Shown: positions 12,005-22,773 of the stretch, in pieces
How positions within the stretch are numbered: position 1 is the first letter of the stretch
Layout of the letters: each line of letters opens with the position of its first letter
Assembly (NCBI GenBank): GCA_025200525.1
Contig: CM045762.1
Span: forward strand, 91,330,717 to 91,394,716
Direction of reading: 5' to 3'
Source: Camellia lanceoleosa
Taxonomy: Eukaryota; Streptophyta; Magnoliopsida; Ericales; Theaceae
Length of the DNA stretch: 64,000 bases
The notes under the pieces: model-generated
Seen by the model: only the letters and a program-made list of their open reading frames with translations
What the model was told of the DNA's origin: nothing
The model's database searches: none
Made by a program: the position numbers and the translations under genes

Positions 12005-12512
12005 ATGGGTAAATATAGGTTCTTAGTAAACTCACCAGGTGCAATGGTTGAGTTCCGAAGGGACTACAACATCCCTGATGATGTTCACCTATGCTTAGCC
12101 GAACTAGAAACTACTTCTGGAAAAAGACCGTCCTTTCACCCTTGTATCCATAGTAGAAACCGGCCTACGATTCCCTGTACAGCCACTCCTCTGTGAATTC
12201 CTTAGGCAAACCAATCTATGCCCAACCCAGCTTTCCACAAATTCCTACCGCATAATAAATGGCGTCGCCAAGCTAAACCGTCGGCTTGGTATTAACCTCG
12301 GTCTAGCCGAAATATTCCATCAATACTCCCTAGGCTCAAACAAAGATGGATGGGTCTATTACTTAAGAATAAGGCGCCGCCGTGAAAAAATAATAAGAAT
12401 ACCCCAGATAAGGATGTAAATGATGATAACTTCTTCTGGGTTTCGGGCAATTTTGAAGATCAAGAAGCCCAAATACCTGGAGACCGGATCAATTGGAACA
12501 AAGGAGTAGCCG

Positions 12513-12600
12513 GTATAATTACCTCGGCTAAATTTTATGCTTTCCTTTACCTTGGTTTTCTTACCTCGAACCGTGCTAACTGTTGGTCCTTTTTCTGCAG
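12513..12600 (+). other. Intron 2 of the antisense accessory gene (88 bp)
   Basis: The donor GTATAA follows WNKGVA, a GCTAAC branch-like motif sits 25-30 bases before the end, and the acceptor is CCTTTTTCTGCAG. Removing it joins GVA to DLNFLKSV in one frame, whereas reading through gives unrelated hydrophobic sequence. Confidence 0.7.
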
Positions 12601-13246
12601 ATTTGAACTTTCTTAAGTCGGTCTGACTAACTTAGTCGCGCCTTGCACTACGATATCCAGATAGAGGCTGGGCCGAGCTACTAAATTTCGAGCCGACCCT
12701 CTGACAATAATGGCGGTGGAAGACCAGGGTAATAGACTTTTTGTAGGAGCCCTCTCCTAAACCGAATCCAAACTTGCCACAAATCAACCTGATCCCACTA
12801 ACTGCCGAGCAAGAAATGGCTAAGAAAAGAGCAGTAAGGGCCCTTCTAACCGAAACAAGCCAGCCCGAGGCTCCACCGGCCGGTCAAACACAAGAGACTG
12901 TGGTGGCTCTTCCATCCTATCAACCTTCAACATCTTGAGCAAGCAAGCGTGCTCGGACTTCCACCACCGAGCCACGCCTTGTCGACGAAGATGAAACCAT
13001 AATTCCCTAATCCGCACCACTAGCCCACAACCAGAGCGTGCAGACCGAGCTAGCTCCTCCAAGTGGGTGCCCAAGATTACATTTCAGAACCGTGCTATCA
13101 AAGATTCTGACTCGGTGGTCACAGAGAAAGACCACCTAATGGCATTCAACCTCGCCAAAGGTGTTTGCCTTCCAGCCGATATGAAGCACCATGACCATTT
13201 AACCGAGCTGAAGGCCATTCGATCGGCAACAAAATCCATGGTGCTG

Positions 13247-13330
13247 GTAAGTAGCCCTTTTGCTTATCTTTCTAATTCTTGCAACTTTCTGCTCGGTTTT
13301 ACTTAAAAGTTTTCTACCACCCTTTTGCAG
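13247..13330 (+). other. Intron 3 of the antisense accessory gene (84 bp)
   Basis: The donor GTAAGT and the acceptor CACCCTTTTGCAG are near-ideal plant splice sites, and the interior is T-rich. Splicing joins TKSMVL to AIQKNQIAHKRVLEL and leads straight into the coiled coil. Confidence 0.75.
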
Positions 13331-14311
13331 GCCATACAGAAAAACCAAATCGCTCATAAGCGAGTGTTGGAACTTTGAAAAACCACAAGGCAGGCCATGG
13401 CAGAGGCCAACGAAAAAACAGCTGAGCTAAAAGAGTCTCAGCAAAAGATGGCCGAGCTACAGACTGAGGTGGCTCGGCTCACTGAACTAGTTACCTCGGT
13501 TGATGTTGATAAGCAAAAGACCCTGGACGTGGTGAAAGATAAATACCTATGCGAGCTGGCCAAGCTCGAGGGTAAAAAGAATGCCGAAATAACAAAGCTT
13601 GAGAAGAAGCTGGAGGATGCAGAAAACCGTGGCTTCAAAGAAGGCGAAGCCCTATACATCAAGCAGTGTGAAGCTGCAAAGGACCTGTTCTTTAAATGCG
13701 GGTGGAGGGGGGCTGTGGCGCAGCTCGGTCATGGACTTGAGACCGAGATCTTCAATCCTCCTCCATATTTCATACCGAGCTCACTGGTGGAGTACGCTGC
13801 TACCATTCAGCAACAATTTCTGGAAGAGGAGGATAAAGATGAAGCTCCAGAAGACAACACACAATCCGGTCGCCAGTCAACCTCCCCAACTCCAGAGGTC
13901 TCCATCCCACCTTTGTCAGTTGCGTCCGATGCTGTGCTTCCAACCGAGCTTAACCAGAGTGTGGTTGCCATAGCCGAGCTACCTCTAGGCAAAGACCGGG
14001 TGGTTTTAGATGCTGACTTAGATGACCTTTTCCCTTGATCTTTGTATTTTCTTTTTCATTTTTGAAAAGAAATTGTAATCGAGCTGAGCCCCTCTTGTAA
14101 CTCTTTTGCATCTTAAAATGAAAAACCTCTTTTGTTTGAACTGTTGTTTCGGTTTACCTCCATGTTTGCATTTTACTTTTCACCTGTAGTCTGAATGAAG
14201 TATAACACTCTTTGGCTGAGATAATTATCCTGGTCTAGACTTTGCAATTCATCCGCCATACACCTTAACCTCTTGACTGGGTTTTTACCCAATCGAAGAT
14301 CACAATAAGTT

Positions 14312-15110
14312 GTATTCCGGCCAACCTCTCTTCAGCCTCAATCCTTACCTCGGCTGAAGAGCAATAAAAGTTGATTTTTCCAGCCAACCTCTCTTCAGCC
14401 TTAATCCTTACCTCGGCTGAAGAGCACTACAAGTTGGTTTTTCCAGCCAACCACTCTTTAGCCTTGATCCTTATTTCAGTTAAAGAGTACTAAGTGTTGG
14501 TGTTTCCAGCCAACCTCTTTAGCCTTGATTCTTATCTTGGCTGAAGAACAATAAGAGTTTGGTTATTCCTGCCAAACGTCCTGCAGCCTGGATCCTTATC
14601 CTAGGCTTAGGAGGGGTGTTGGTTATTCCAGCCAACCTCTAAGTTGGTTTTTCCGGCCAACCTAGAGTAAAGTGTTTGGTTTTTCCAGCCAAACGTCCTG
14701 CAACCTAGATCCTTATCCTGGGCTTAAAAGGGGTGTTGGTTATTCCAGCCAACCTCTAAGTTGGCTTTTCCAGCCAACCAAGAGTAAAGTGTTTGGTTTT
14801 TCCAGCCAAACGTCCTGCAGCCTGGATCCTTATTCTGGGCTTAGGATGTGTGTTGGTTATTCCAGCCAACCTCTAAGTTGGTTTTTCCAGCCAACCTAGA
14901 GTAAAGTGTTTGGTTTTTCCAGCCAAATGTTCTGCAGCCTGGATCCTTATCCTGGGCTTAGGAGGGGTGTTGGTTATTCCAGCCAACCTCTAAGTTGGTT
15001 TTTCCGGCCAGCCTAGAGTAAAGTGTTTGGTTTTTCCAGCCAAACGTCCTGCAGCCTGGATCCTTATCCTGGGTTAAGGAGGGGTGCATAGTTGGTTATT
15101 TCGACCAACT
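14312..15110. repeat. 3' untranslated tandem repeats of element 2 (two families)
   Basis: The left part (14312-14530) has three to four ~68-bp units with CTTCAGCC..CCTTACCTCGGCTGAAGAG. The right part (14530-15110) has four to five ~118-bp units built on GTTTGGTTTTTCCAGCCAAA, CGTCCTGCAGCCTGGATCC and GTTGGTTATTCCAGCCAACC. Units contain short palindromic TTGGTT..CCAGCCAA segments. The arrays lie between the end of integrase and the end of the antisense gene, the usual place for variable repeats in Tat elements. Confidence 0.9.
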
Positions 15111-15229
15111 ATGCTTTCAATTTTCCTAACTCACTAAAATAGTCTTTTACAGCGGAAACAGCTATACTGAAAAGAAACTGCTTGTTTTATTGAGAAAGGA
15201 AAAAAAATTACAAATACTTGAAAGAAAAG

Positions 15230-16465
15230 CTAAAAATAAAATAACTTGAGATTGGCAGTGTTCCATGGCCTTGGAATGGCTTTGTTGTCTTCGTCTTCCA
15301 AGTGGTATGTCCCTTTTCCTGCTAATCCAACCACTTTGTATGGTTCTTTCCAATTGGGCCTTAACTTGCCATCTCCGGGTACCAAAGTATTTCCCATTAC
15401 TTTGCGAAGTACCCAATCTCCAATCTTGAACTGTCTTGGGTGCACTGTCTTGTTGTATTTTCTTGATAACTCTTGCTGGTATGAGGCGATGTGGACTAGT
15501 GCTCTTTCTCTTCTTTCTTCCACAAGGTCGAGCTTCAAGGTAATGGGTTCTCCATTTAGGTTTGGATCAAAATTTTCACTTCTGATTGTAAGGAGGCCGA
15601 CTTCCAATGGGATTACTGTTTCCATGCCATAGGCCAAGGAAAAAGGTGTTTCCCCAGTAGATCGACAAGGTATGGTACGGTAAGCCCATAAAGCATGAGG
15701 GAGCTCTTCAGCCCACTTGCCCTTTGCTTTTTCTAGCCTTTTCTTCAATCCATCCAAGACAACTTTGTTTGATGCTTCTGCTTGGCCGTTTGCTTGGGGG
15801 TATGCCGGTGTAGAATTGTAGAACTCTATCTTGTACTTTTCATAAAAGCCTTTAAAAATTTTGCCGTCGAACTAGGTGCCATTGTCAGATATTAGAGCTT
15901 TTGGTATGCCAAACCGAGTAATGATATTCTGCCAGACGAACTTCTTCACATCTTTCTCCTTTATTGATGTTAGTGCTTCTGCCTCCACCCACTTTGTGAA
16001 GTAGTCTGTTGCTGCTAGAAAGAACTTTTTGTTGCCGGGTGCCGTTGGAAGTGGTCCTACTATGTCCAAGCCCCACATTGCGAAAGGCCATGGACTAGTT
16101 AATGGTAGAAGCTCTCTGGCTGGCTAATGTATTTGGTGTGCGAACTTCTGACATTTCTCATACCTCTTTACATACTTTTCCGAATCTACTTGCATGTAAG
16201 GCCACCAATATCCCTGCGAAATGGCTCTGTAAGCTAATGACCTTCCTCATTGGTGGCTTCTGCATATGCCTTCGTGTATCTTGAACAAGAATGCTTCAAC
16301 TTTGCTGGGGTGGACACACTTTAGGTAAGGTCCTGTAAAGGATTTCTTGTACAAAGCCATTGATGGGGGAGAGCCAAAATCGCTACGACTTTGCTCTTAT
16401 CTTGTTGGCTTCTTTCTTTTCTTCAAGTAGGACGTTGTCTTTTAGGAATGCTATAATGGGATCCA
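15230..16465 (-). pseudogene. Element 2 integrase
   Basis: The N-terminal zinc-binding region lies near 16150-16300 (HEGICRSHQ, then YVKRYEKCQKF, where the first Cys of the HHCC motif is Tyr). The catalytic core follows: LDIVGPLP with the first Asp, ISDNGT with the second, NGQAEASNK with the Glu, near 15800. The C-terminal part (15757-15230) has the HALWAYRT, TPFSLAYGMETVIP and GDWVLRKV...GKLRPNWKEPY motifs. TAG at 15872-15874, right after DNGT, is explained by CAG to TAG and truncates the core. The pol frame ends at 15230 with NLKLFYF. Confidence 0.85.
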
Positions 16466-17338
16466 TTAATGAGGGCCTAATTCGGCGCAACATACCTCAA
16501 CTACTTCGGGGTCTTCAATACTTGGTCTTGGTAGGTAGTCAATCAGTAATGGATGTGGGAGGGATGCATCTGCCATTGATGCAAAGCCTGCTAGTTCGTC
16601 CGCTCTGCTATTTTCTTCCCTGTTGATCTGCTCTATCCACACTACTTCAAATTTCATGATCTTTTTTCTGAATAACTCTTGGTACTTAGCCATCCTGTCA
16701 TCCTTTGCTTCGTAGTTGTCTGAAATTTGGTTTACCACTAGCTGTGAGTCACTGTAAACCATTAACTCGGTGGCCTTCATGTAGAATGCTGATTTCAAGC
16801 CTGCCAGAAGCGCTTTATACTCCGCTTCGTTGTTTGATGCTGGAAAGCCAAGGTTGATAGCCTGTTCTACTACTAGGCCATCTGGTGAGATGAGGACTAT
16901 GCCCAGTCCTACACCGTGTCTGTTGGACGCTCCATCCACAAAGAGCTTCCACATCTCCCCAGCGAACAGCTTCCAAGAAGTGGAGGGATCAGATGATGCC
17001 TTGGGGTCAGGAGTGGTGATGGTGTTCTTTTCAAAGTCTGTGCTTGCTGTCTGCCCCTCATTATCTGATTGTACCAAGTCTTTACTTGTTGATGAGTCTT
17101 TGCTTGGTGTAGCATGGTTTGCTTCCTCCTCTCTTACGTTACTCCGGTCTGCCTTGGAATGTGACTGGGTATCCTGCACAAGAGGTTGCGCTATTCTGGC
17201 GACACTTCCTACCCCTATTTCGGTTGTACCAGTCAAATCGAAAGGGCAGATGTGATGACTTCCTGGTGTGAATTTTGCCACGAAGTCTGCCAGAGCTTGG
17301 GCTTTTATTGCGGTTATGGGCTGAAACTTGATGTCGAA
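16466..17338 (-). pseudogene. Element 2 second (archaeal-type) RNase H domain
   Basis: After a variable linker ([19 protein letters not shown], then a Ser/Asp-rich tether), the frame shows [34 protein letters not shown] and [12 protein letters not shown]. These are the four acidic catalytic positions of an RNase H fold. A second RNase H behind the RT-linked one is a hallmark of the Tat clade. The reading frame is open from 17281 to 16466, with all four acids retained. Confidence 0.85.
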
Positions 17339-18463
17339 CTATCCCAACTCTACTGCCCACTTCAAGATTCGCCTAGAAAAGTTTGCCCTCTCAAACAAAG
17401 CTTTTAAGGGAAAAGCTGTGAGGACGATTATGGTGTGGGCGTTGAAGTAATGCGATAACTTCCTTGCTGCCATCATTAAGGCTAAGGCCAGTTTTTCCAG
17501 TGGTAGGTACCTGGTTTCTGCGCCTAATAATTTCTTGCTGACATAAAAGATGGGCAGGTGTTGGATTCCTTCCGCTCGGACCAACACTACGCCATCGCGT
17601 CTTTGTGAAGCGCCAGTCTGAAAGAGCTCTTCTCCAGGGATTGGGGTTACTAGCAATGGTGGAGAAGACATGTACTCTTTTAAGTTCTCCAGAGCGTGGT
17701 CGCATTCTTCGTCCCACTTAAATTTGGCCTTTAGGGCTTGAAAAAACGGTCGACATTTGTCTGACGACTGACTTATGAACCGATTTAGTGCAGCCGCCAT
17801 GCCAGTGAGATGTTGCACTTCTTTTACTGAGTTAGGCCTCTCTAGATCCTGAATTGCTTTGATCTGAGAGGGGTCTGCCTCTATACCTCGGTTGGTTACC
17901 AAGAAGCCTAGGAATTTGCCTGATCCAACGCCGAACGCGCACTTAGATGCATTAAGGCGCAACTTGTTCTTTTTCAGGATTTGGAACATTTCACCTAGGT
18001 CCCTGAGGTGGTCTTTCTCATCCTTGCTCTTGACCACCATGTCGTCGATGTAAGCCTCCATTGTTCTGCCTAACAATGGTTCAAACATTTTGGTGACCAT
18101 CCGCTGGAATGTTGCCCCTGCATTCTTTAGGCCAAAGGGCATGACCTTGTAGCAATATAGTCCTCTTGGTGTTATGAAGGATGTGACTTTCTAGTCTGGT
18201 TCATGCATAGCAATCTGATGGTAACCTCTGTACGCATCAAGAAAGCTAAGTCGATTGTGTCCTCCCGTTAGGTCGACCAGTTGGTCTATCCTGGGTAAGG
18301 GGAAGCTATCTTTTGGGCATGCCTTATTGACTGTTTTGTAGTCCACGCAGACACGCCATTTTCCATTCTTCTTGGGCACCACGAATGTATTGGATATCCA
18401 CCTGGGATAGGGGACTTCTCTGATAGCTCCTGCTTCCAGAAGGTTTCCCACTTCTTCAGCCAC
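17339..18463 (-). pseudogene. Element 2 reverse transcriptase and RT-linked RNase H
   Basis: RT begins with AEEVGNLLEAGAIREVPYPR, followed by VVPKKNGKWRVCVDY, LSFLDAYRGYHQI (first catalytic Asp), [14 protein letters not shown] and YIDDM with both catalytic Asp residues kept. RNase H follows ([28 protein letters not shown]); its first acidic strand is degenerate ([12 protein letters not shown]). TAG at 18191-18193 and TAG at 17339-17341 each arise by one C-to-T change from CAG. Both stops lie between otherwise colinear conserved blocks. Confidence 0.88.
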
Positions 18464-19271
18464 TATCTCGGCGTGGTGGAGTGCCGATCTGCGAGTCTGT
18501 TGGATGGCCGCTGGCGATTGGGTGGGCGTTCGATTGGTGACAGATGAAGTTTAGATCAATACCAGGCATGCCATATGGTGTCCAGGCGAACACTTCGATG
18601 TTAGAGGTCAAGAATCTCATGACCTCTATCCTCTCAGTGCTGGACAATGACGAGCCAAGTGAGAAGAATTTTTCTGGATCCTTTTCATCTATTCTTACCT
18701 GTACCAAGTCCTCCACTGCCTTCTGTTCAGCAGTTTTGCAAACATTCGCAAACAATTCATTGCTCTCAAGTTCTTCCACTATCTGAACAAACCCTTTGGC
18801 AGCTCGGCTGCCATTTACTGTGATGAAGCACTGCTTGGACATAATTTGGTCTCCAAGGACCTCCTCAATTACTCCGGCTTTGTTAAGGAATCGCAATACC
18901 TGATGGTAGGTTGATGCCACTGATCGCATGGCATGCAGCCATGTCCTTCCCAAGATAATGTTGTAAGTGGGGGGGATTTTCAATACCCAAAACTCCACTT
19001 GTTTTGTCATGCTTCCTACTCTGACAGGGAGGATTATCTTGTCCACTGGCCACTCTGGTATTGAGTTGAATCCGACCAGGGGAGATGTTGCAGGTGCTAA
19101 GTCTTTATCCTCCAATTTCAATTGCTTGAAGGTTTCGTAATACATGATTTCACACGAGCTTTCTTGGTCGATCAGAATCCGTTTGATGTTGTAATCCTTG
19201 ACACGGAGTGTGACGACGAGTACATCGTTGTGAGGGCAATATATCCTTGCCAAATCTCTGTCTGAAAAAGA
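18456..19271 (-). pseudogene. Element 2 aspartic protease and linker to RT, 5' end fused to an inverted LTR
   Basis: The frame opens at SFSDRDLARIYCPHNDVLVV, the normal gag-protease junction of Tat elements, but upstream it runs directly into the outer end of the plus-oriented LTR. The apparent start MADSHWPNAAAQPSSYFA is LTR sequence, not protein. The active site is DQESS instead of D-x-G-S; Gly to Glu fits one G-to-A change and should abolish activity. The flap and LGRTWLHAMRSVAS motifs follow. A 1-nt frameshift near 18500 separates protease from RT. Confidence 0.85.
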
Positions 19272-20342
19272 TGCGAAGTACGAAGACGGCTGGGCAGCTG
19301 CATTGGGCCAATGAGAGTCTGCCACGTGTCCTTGGAATGAAAAACGATTCAGTTACAGCGAACGAAGAGACGTTTTGACCGAACAGATAGATCCCGGTAT
19401 GAATTTAGCTCGGATGGAAAGCTAAAGGTTTTTTTAGCTCGATTGGAAAGCTAAAGGTTTTTTTAGCCCGGTTGGAAGGCTAAAGGTTTTTAGCTCGGTT
19501 GGAAGGCTATAGATTTTTAGCTCGGCTGGTAAACAGATAATTCCTATCATGCTGCGCAGATGGAATTAATGGGCAATTGAGAGGGTAATTTATATGAAAA
19601 TTGGGCTGAGCTATGTAAAAGGCCGTTCTGTGGACCGCGGTAAAAGGGCAGAGTAAAAGGGCTCTGTAGTTAGCTCGGTCCGAGAAGGATCTTAGAGTTA
19701 TCCCGGTCCAAAAAGGCTTTGCGATTAGTTCGGTCACCACACTCGGAGTTAGCTCGGACATATCATGTTGGGCCGAAGTATGTTGAGCTTTATTCAGGAC
19801 CATGCTATTGGTTAGCTTGGTCTAAGCCCGTTGTGATTAGCATGGTTTCAGGTAACCTAGTTGGAATATGTCAACAGAGATACACGCGGTGAAAGGAAGA
19901 ACCGAGCTAAGTAAAGCTCGGTCTAGTCCGCAGCTTTAGCATGGTTATATTATCTCGGTCGTACTGACATCCAACCTTGGTAAAACCATCTCACTTGGTT
20001 TAAGCAGTGAGGGGGGTGTTGAAGGATAAGCATTATCTTTTAGGAGTATGATTCCTAGGAGGACTCTTCATGGAGGAGTAAGAGTCTTACTAGGATTGTG
20101 CCACGCGGAACCTATAAAAGCTCACAACATCACCTATGGAGAGGTAACACAACTTTGATTCCCGGATACACAGAGCTTTTTGTCTATTTGTCTGTTTTGC
20201 TAACTTAGGCATCGAAGAGGTATCCGGCACACACCCACCGGCTAGCTCACGTTTATGTTATCAGGAAGTAAAGCAACGGCGTACGGAGGAGCACAGACTT
20301 GATCAACAGGATTATACGAGAACAATATTTTGTCCTCGTACA
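19272..20342 (+). repeat. Right LTR of element 2, plus orientation (1071 bp)
   Basis: It begins TGCGAAGTACG and ends TCCTCGTACA, followed by AT and the primer-binding site, so it is the 5' LTR of the inverted gag block. A CCTATAAAAGC TATA box lies at about 20111-20121, and a leader-like GAACAATATTTTGTCC precedes the end. The outer TG is joined directly to the first protease codons of the minus-strand pol (…GAAAAAGA|TGCGAAG…), with no flanking genomic DNA. Confidence 0.9.
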
Positions 20343-20344
20343 AT

Positions 20345-20360
20345 TGGCGCCATCTGTGGG
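20345..20360 (+). other. Primer-binding site of the inverted block of element 2
   Basis: TGGCGCCATCTGTGGG stands two bases after the LTR end, the same spacing as in element 1 (8302-8317), with one base different. Confidence 0.88.
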
Positions 20361-20414
20361 AAAAACAAAAAGAACAAGACCTCTTGATCAAGTTTTCCTT
20401 GCTAATTGGAAGCA

Positions 20415-22280
20415 ATGGTGCACAATGAAGATTTGCCACAGTCCGCTATCGACGGACAAACCCCAGAAGGAGGTGGGAGGCGCGAAGGATTGCCCTCTAT
20501 CCCTCCCATGGCGGACTTGGAACCCCAGCGACAGAACCCCCGGAGGGATGCAAGGGGGAGGCGGGGTAACAGTCCTCGTCACTCTCGCTCCCAGAGTCCT
20601 GATAGACAAAGGCGGAGGATCGACCCTCAAGTTCTTGAGGATTGCGTAAGAGAGCATGACGAATTGATACGAAGGATAGCGGCAGACATGGAATTGATGA
20701 AACACCAGATGAAGGCCAAAGGGGTGGCGATAGAAGAGGAGCGCAAAAGCAAGACGCCCTCTCGCCACTCGGAAGATCGTAGTAGGCACACCACACTATC
20801 GCAAGTAGAGAGTAGGAGCCTACGAGCAGGCGACACTCAATCAAGGACTTCGAGGACTCATCACTCTAGGTCTGAGAGGACGAGAACATTGAGGTCTCAT
20901 ATTGAGGGAAGCACCTATCGACCCTCGCGCGCAAACGTCATCCAGGCATTCCGAGTTGCCTAGATCGTCCGACTTACGAACGATGCTTGAAGAAAGGGCA
21001 CGATGGAAGGAAGATGTCAGGGCACGCGACCCACATAGAGTCTCAGCCCTTCAGCGGTTGGCTCCTCGGACGCATAGAAGCGTCGAGGTAGGAATGCCAA
21101 TACCGCACCCTGCTTATGAACCAACAAAGAAAGCATTAGCGAGGCTGCAGACCTCGCCGTTCGTTCTAGCAATTGAGAACGCGCCCCTACCTTCAAGCTT
21201 TCTTCAGCCCAAATTCACCACGTATGAGGGGAAGACAGACTGTTACTGACACTTGAGGCACTTTCGCCAGGTCATGGCAGTATACCGACGAAACAAAGCT
21301 TTAATGTGCATCCTATTCCCATCCAGCCTTGGCGACCTAGGCTTAACTTGGTTCGAAAGGCTACCAGAAGGTAGCATCACCTCCTGGGCGCAATCAGCAG
21401 AGGCGTTTGTAACAAGGTTCAGAACGAACACTAAGATGCCAGTAGAGATCGACCAATTGCTCTCCATTGACAGGGGTGACAAGGAAACGTTGAGATCTTA
21501 CAACAGTCGTTATTGGGAGACCTTCAACTAGATAGGAGATTGCCCCACAAATCTCGCTATCGCGTAGTACAAAAGAGGCCTTCTAGTCGGAAACAGGCTA
21601 AGGGACTCAATTACTATGACGCCACCTCTCACGATGGAGGCCCTAATAGAGAGAGTGCACCAGTACATTAGGGTGGAAGAAGATGGCGCCCGTGCCAAAG
21701 CAAAGTCCGGCACGACCGCAGTACCAGATAAAAAGACCTCAGCCAAAGTCAACGCGGTAGAATGTCCAAGCAGGAATGGGCGAGGCAGGTGGGACAACGG
21801 AGAGGACCAAGATAAAAGGTGGTTGAGAGTCCGCACTGCCATTACCACGGTGTTCAAAAAACTGATCTACAGGATTCTCAGTGAGATACGCGATAAGCCT
21901 TTCGTCCGTTGGCCAGCTAAATTGGGAGAAGCACAGAAGGACTATGACAAAAGATCCCAGTGCACCTTCTATAAGAAAAAGGGGCATCGCACTGAAAATT
22001 GCACGCCGTTGAGATAGCATATGGAGGAGTTAGTGGCAGCTGGACATTTGGACTGATATATAGAAGGAGGAATGCAGCCAGCCCCCCAAAACGATAACAA
22101 CCCAAACGGCATGCCAATCGACGCCCCTCCTTAAGGCGTGATTAACATGATACATGGAGTATTCAAACCAGAGCGGGTATGTGAGCTCAGGGAGATGATC
22201 AAAAAGGCAGAGCACTTAAGGGAGGTACTAAGTGCTCAACCCACCATCAAGAAAGGGAGGACGGAAGCCACGAATTCGCA
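20415..22280 (+). pseudogene. Element 2 gag pseudogene (plus strand, inverted relative to pol)
   Basis: Starting at ATG 20415, the N-terminal part is polar with RS-type runs (RHSRSQSPDRQRRR) and a coiled segment. After a frameshift near 20950 come the Gag core (HFRQVMAVYRRNKALMCILF, LTWFERLPEGSI, TLRSYNSRYWETFN) and the knuckle CTFYKKKGHRTENC near 21958-22002, where the usual His/Cys at position four is Tyr. The C-terminal GVINMIHGV...LREVLSAQP segment normally leads into the protease. Stops at 21247, 21529, 21565, 22015, 22054 and 22132 are all TGA, TAG or TAA that one C-to-T change from CGA, CAG or CAA would give. The frame ends at the junction near 22280. Confidence 0.88.
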
Positions 22281-22773
22281 ATATTTGAATGGTCCCGCCT
22301 TTTTGTCCTTTCTTCAACTCAAAACAAACCCTTCGTTTTGAATCATTCACTTTACTATTCATTACCTTCTCTCTCTTTCTTTGAGCCTCCATCTCTCCTC
22401 AACCTTGCATTTGCAGAACTCGCATTTGTTGCTTGCTACTACTTTCATTTTCAATGCCTTCATCCTGAACTGGTAAGTGGTTCGAATCTTCTTCCTTTCT
22501 GTGGATTTCGCATTAGTTTTGCAACACACAGCATGCAGATTTATTTGTTTTTGCAAAACACCTATTCCACTTTTGCTTTCATCTTTCTGGGAAAAACCAT
22601 GTGATAGAACAACTATACTCACGAATAACTTGAAAAACACTGATTTTGATCCAAAATTTCATTTCGATTGAACTAAAAACTTGTTTGTATTAGATGTGAC
22701 CCAAGCCGAACTAGGCAACCGAACTAGGACTTTACACCATACTTGTAGTTTCAGTAGGTTTAAATAACTTTTG
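22281..22773 (+). repeat. Second copy of the element 2 untranslated leader
   Basis: This copy of 11118-11610 in the same orientation starts exactly at the LTR-inner boundary (ATATTTGAA) and keeps the pyrimidine-rich leader and GTAAGT donor (22473). Here it is preceded by the end of gag (GAATTCGCA) instead of an LTR, and it stops at TTTTGCC, where the duplicated target begins with a CC overlap. Confidence 0.88.

Larger units (their letters stand above)
12005..14038 (+). pseudogene. Antisense accessory gene of element 2: putative gypsy-type domain plus coiled coil, with introns
   Basis: The frame opens with MGKYRFLVNSPGAMVEFRRD. After a frameshift near 12125 it carries LRFPVQPLLCEFLRQTNLCP and DGWVYYLRIRRRREKIIR, the pattern of the plant 'putative gypsy type transposon' domain (Transposase_28-like). 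Exon ends fit two short introns (12513-12600, 13247-13330). After the second, the frame runs through a Lys/Glu-rich coiled coil (about 13397-13640), GEALYIKQCEAAKDLFFKCG and an acidic C-terminus ending at 14038. In-frame stops near 12625-12720 and TGA at 13376-13378 are each explained by CGA or CAG losing C to T. Such additional ORFs between pol and the 3' LTR are known from Tat elements; their function is unknown. This one is decayed. Confidence 0.7.
10044..22773. mobile_element. Element 2: scrambled Tat-clade Ty3/gypsy retrotransposon with inverted LTR-gag block
   Basis: From left to right: a minus-oriented LTR (10044-11117), an untranslated region and antisense accessory gene on the plus strand (11118-14038), tandem repeats (14312-15110), and integrase, second RNase H, RT-RNase H and protease on the minus strand (15230-19271). 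Then come a plus-oriented LTR (19272-20342), primer-binding site and gag on the plus strand (to 22280), and 493 bp that repeat the left untranslated region in its original orientation (22281-22773). In an ordinary element gag would continue the minus-strand order into a minus LTR, so the LTR-gag block is inverted. The right end is not an LTR, and the insertion is flanked by 57-bp duplicates. Confidence 0.85.

Noticed and set aside
19272..19325. N-terminus MADSHWPNAAAQPSSYFA of the pol frame
   Set aside because: It lies in the inverted LTR; true protease similarity starts only at SFSDRD.
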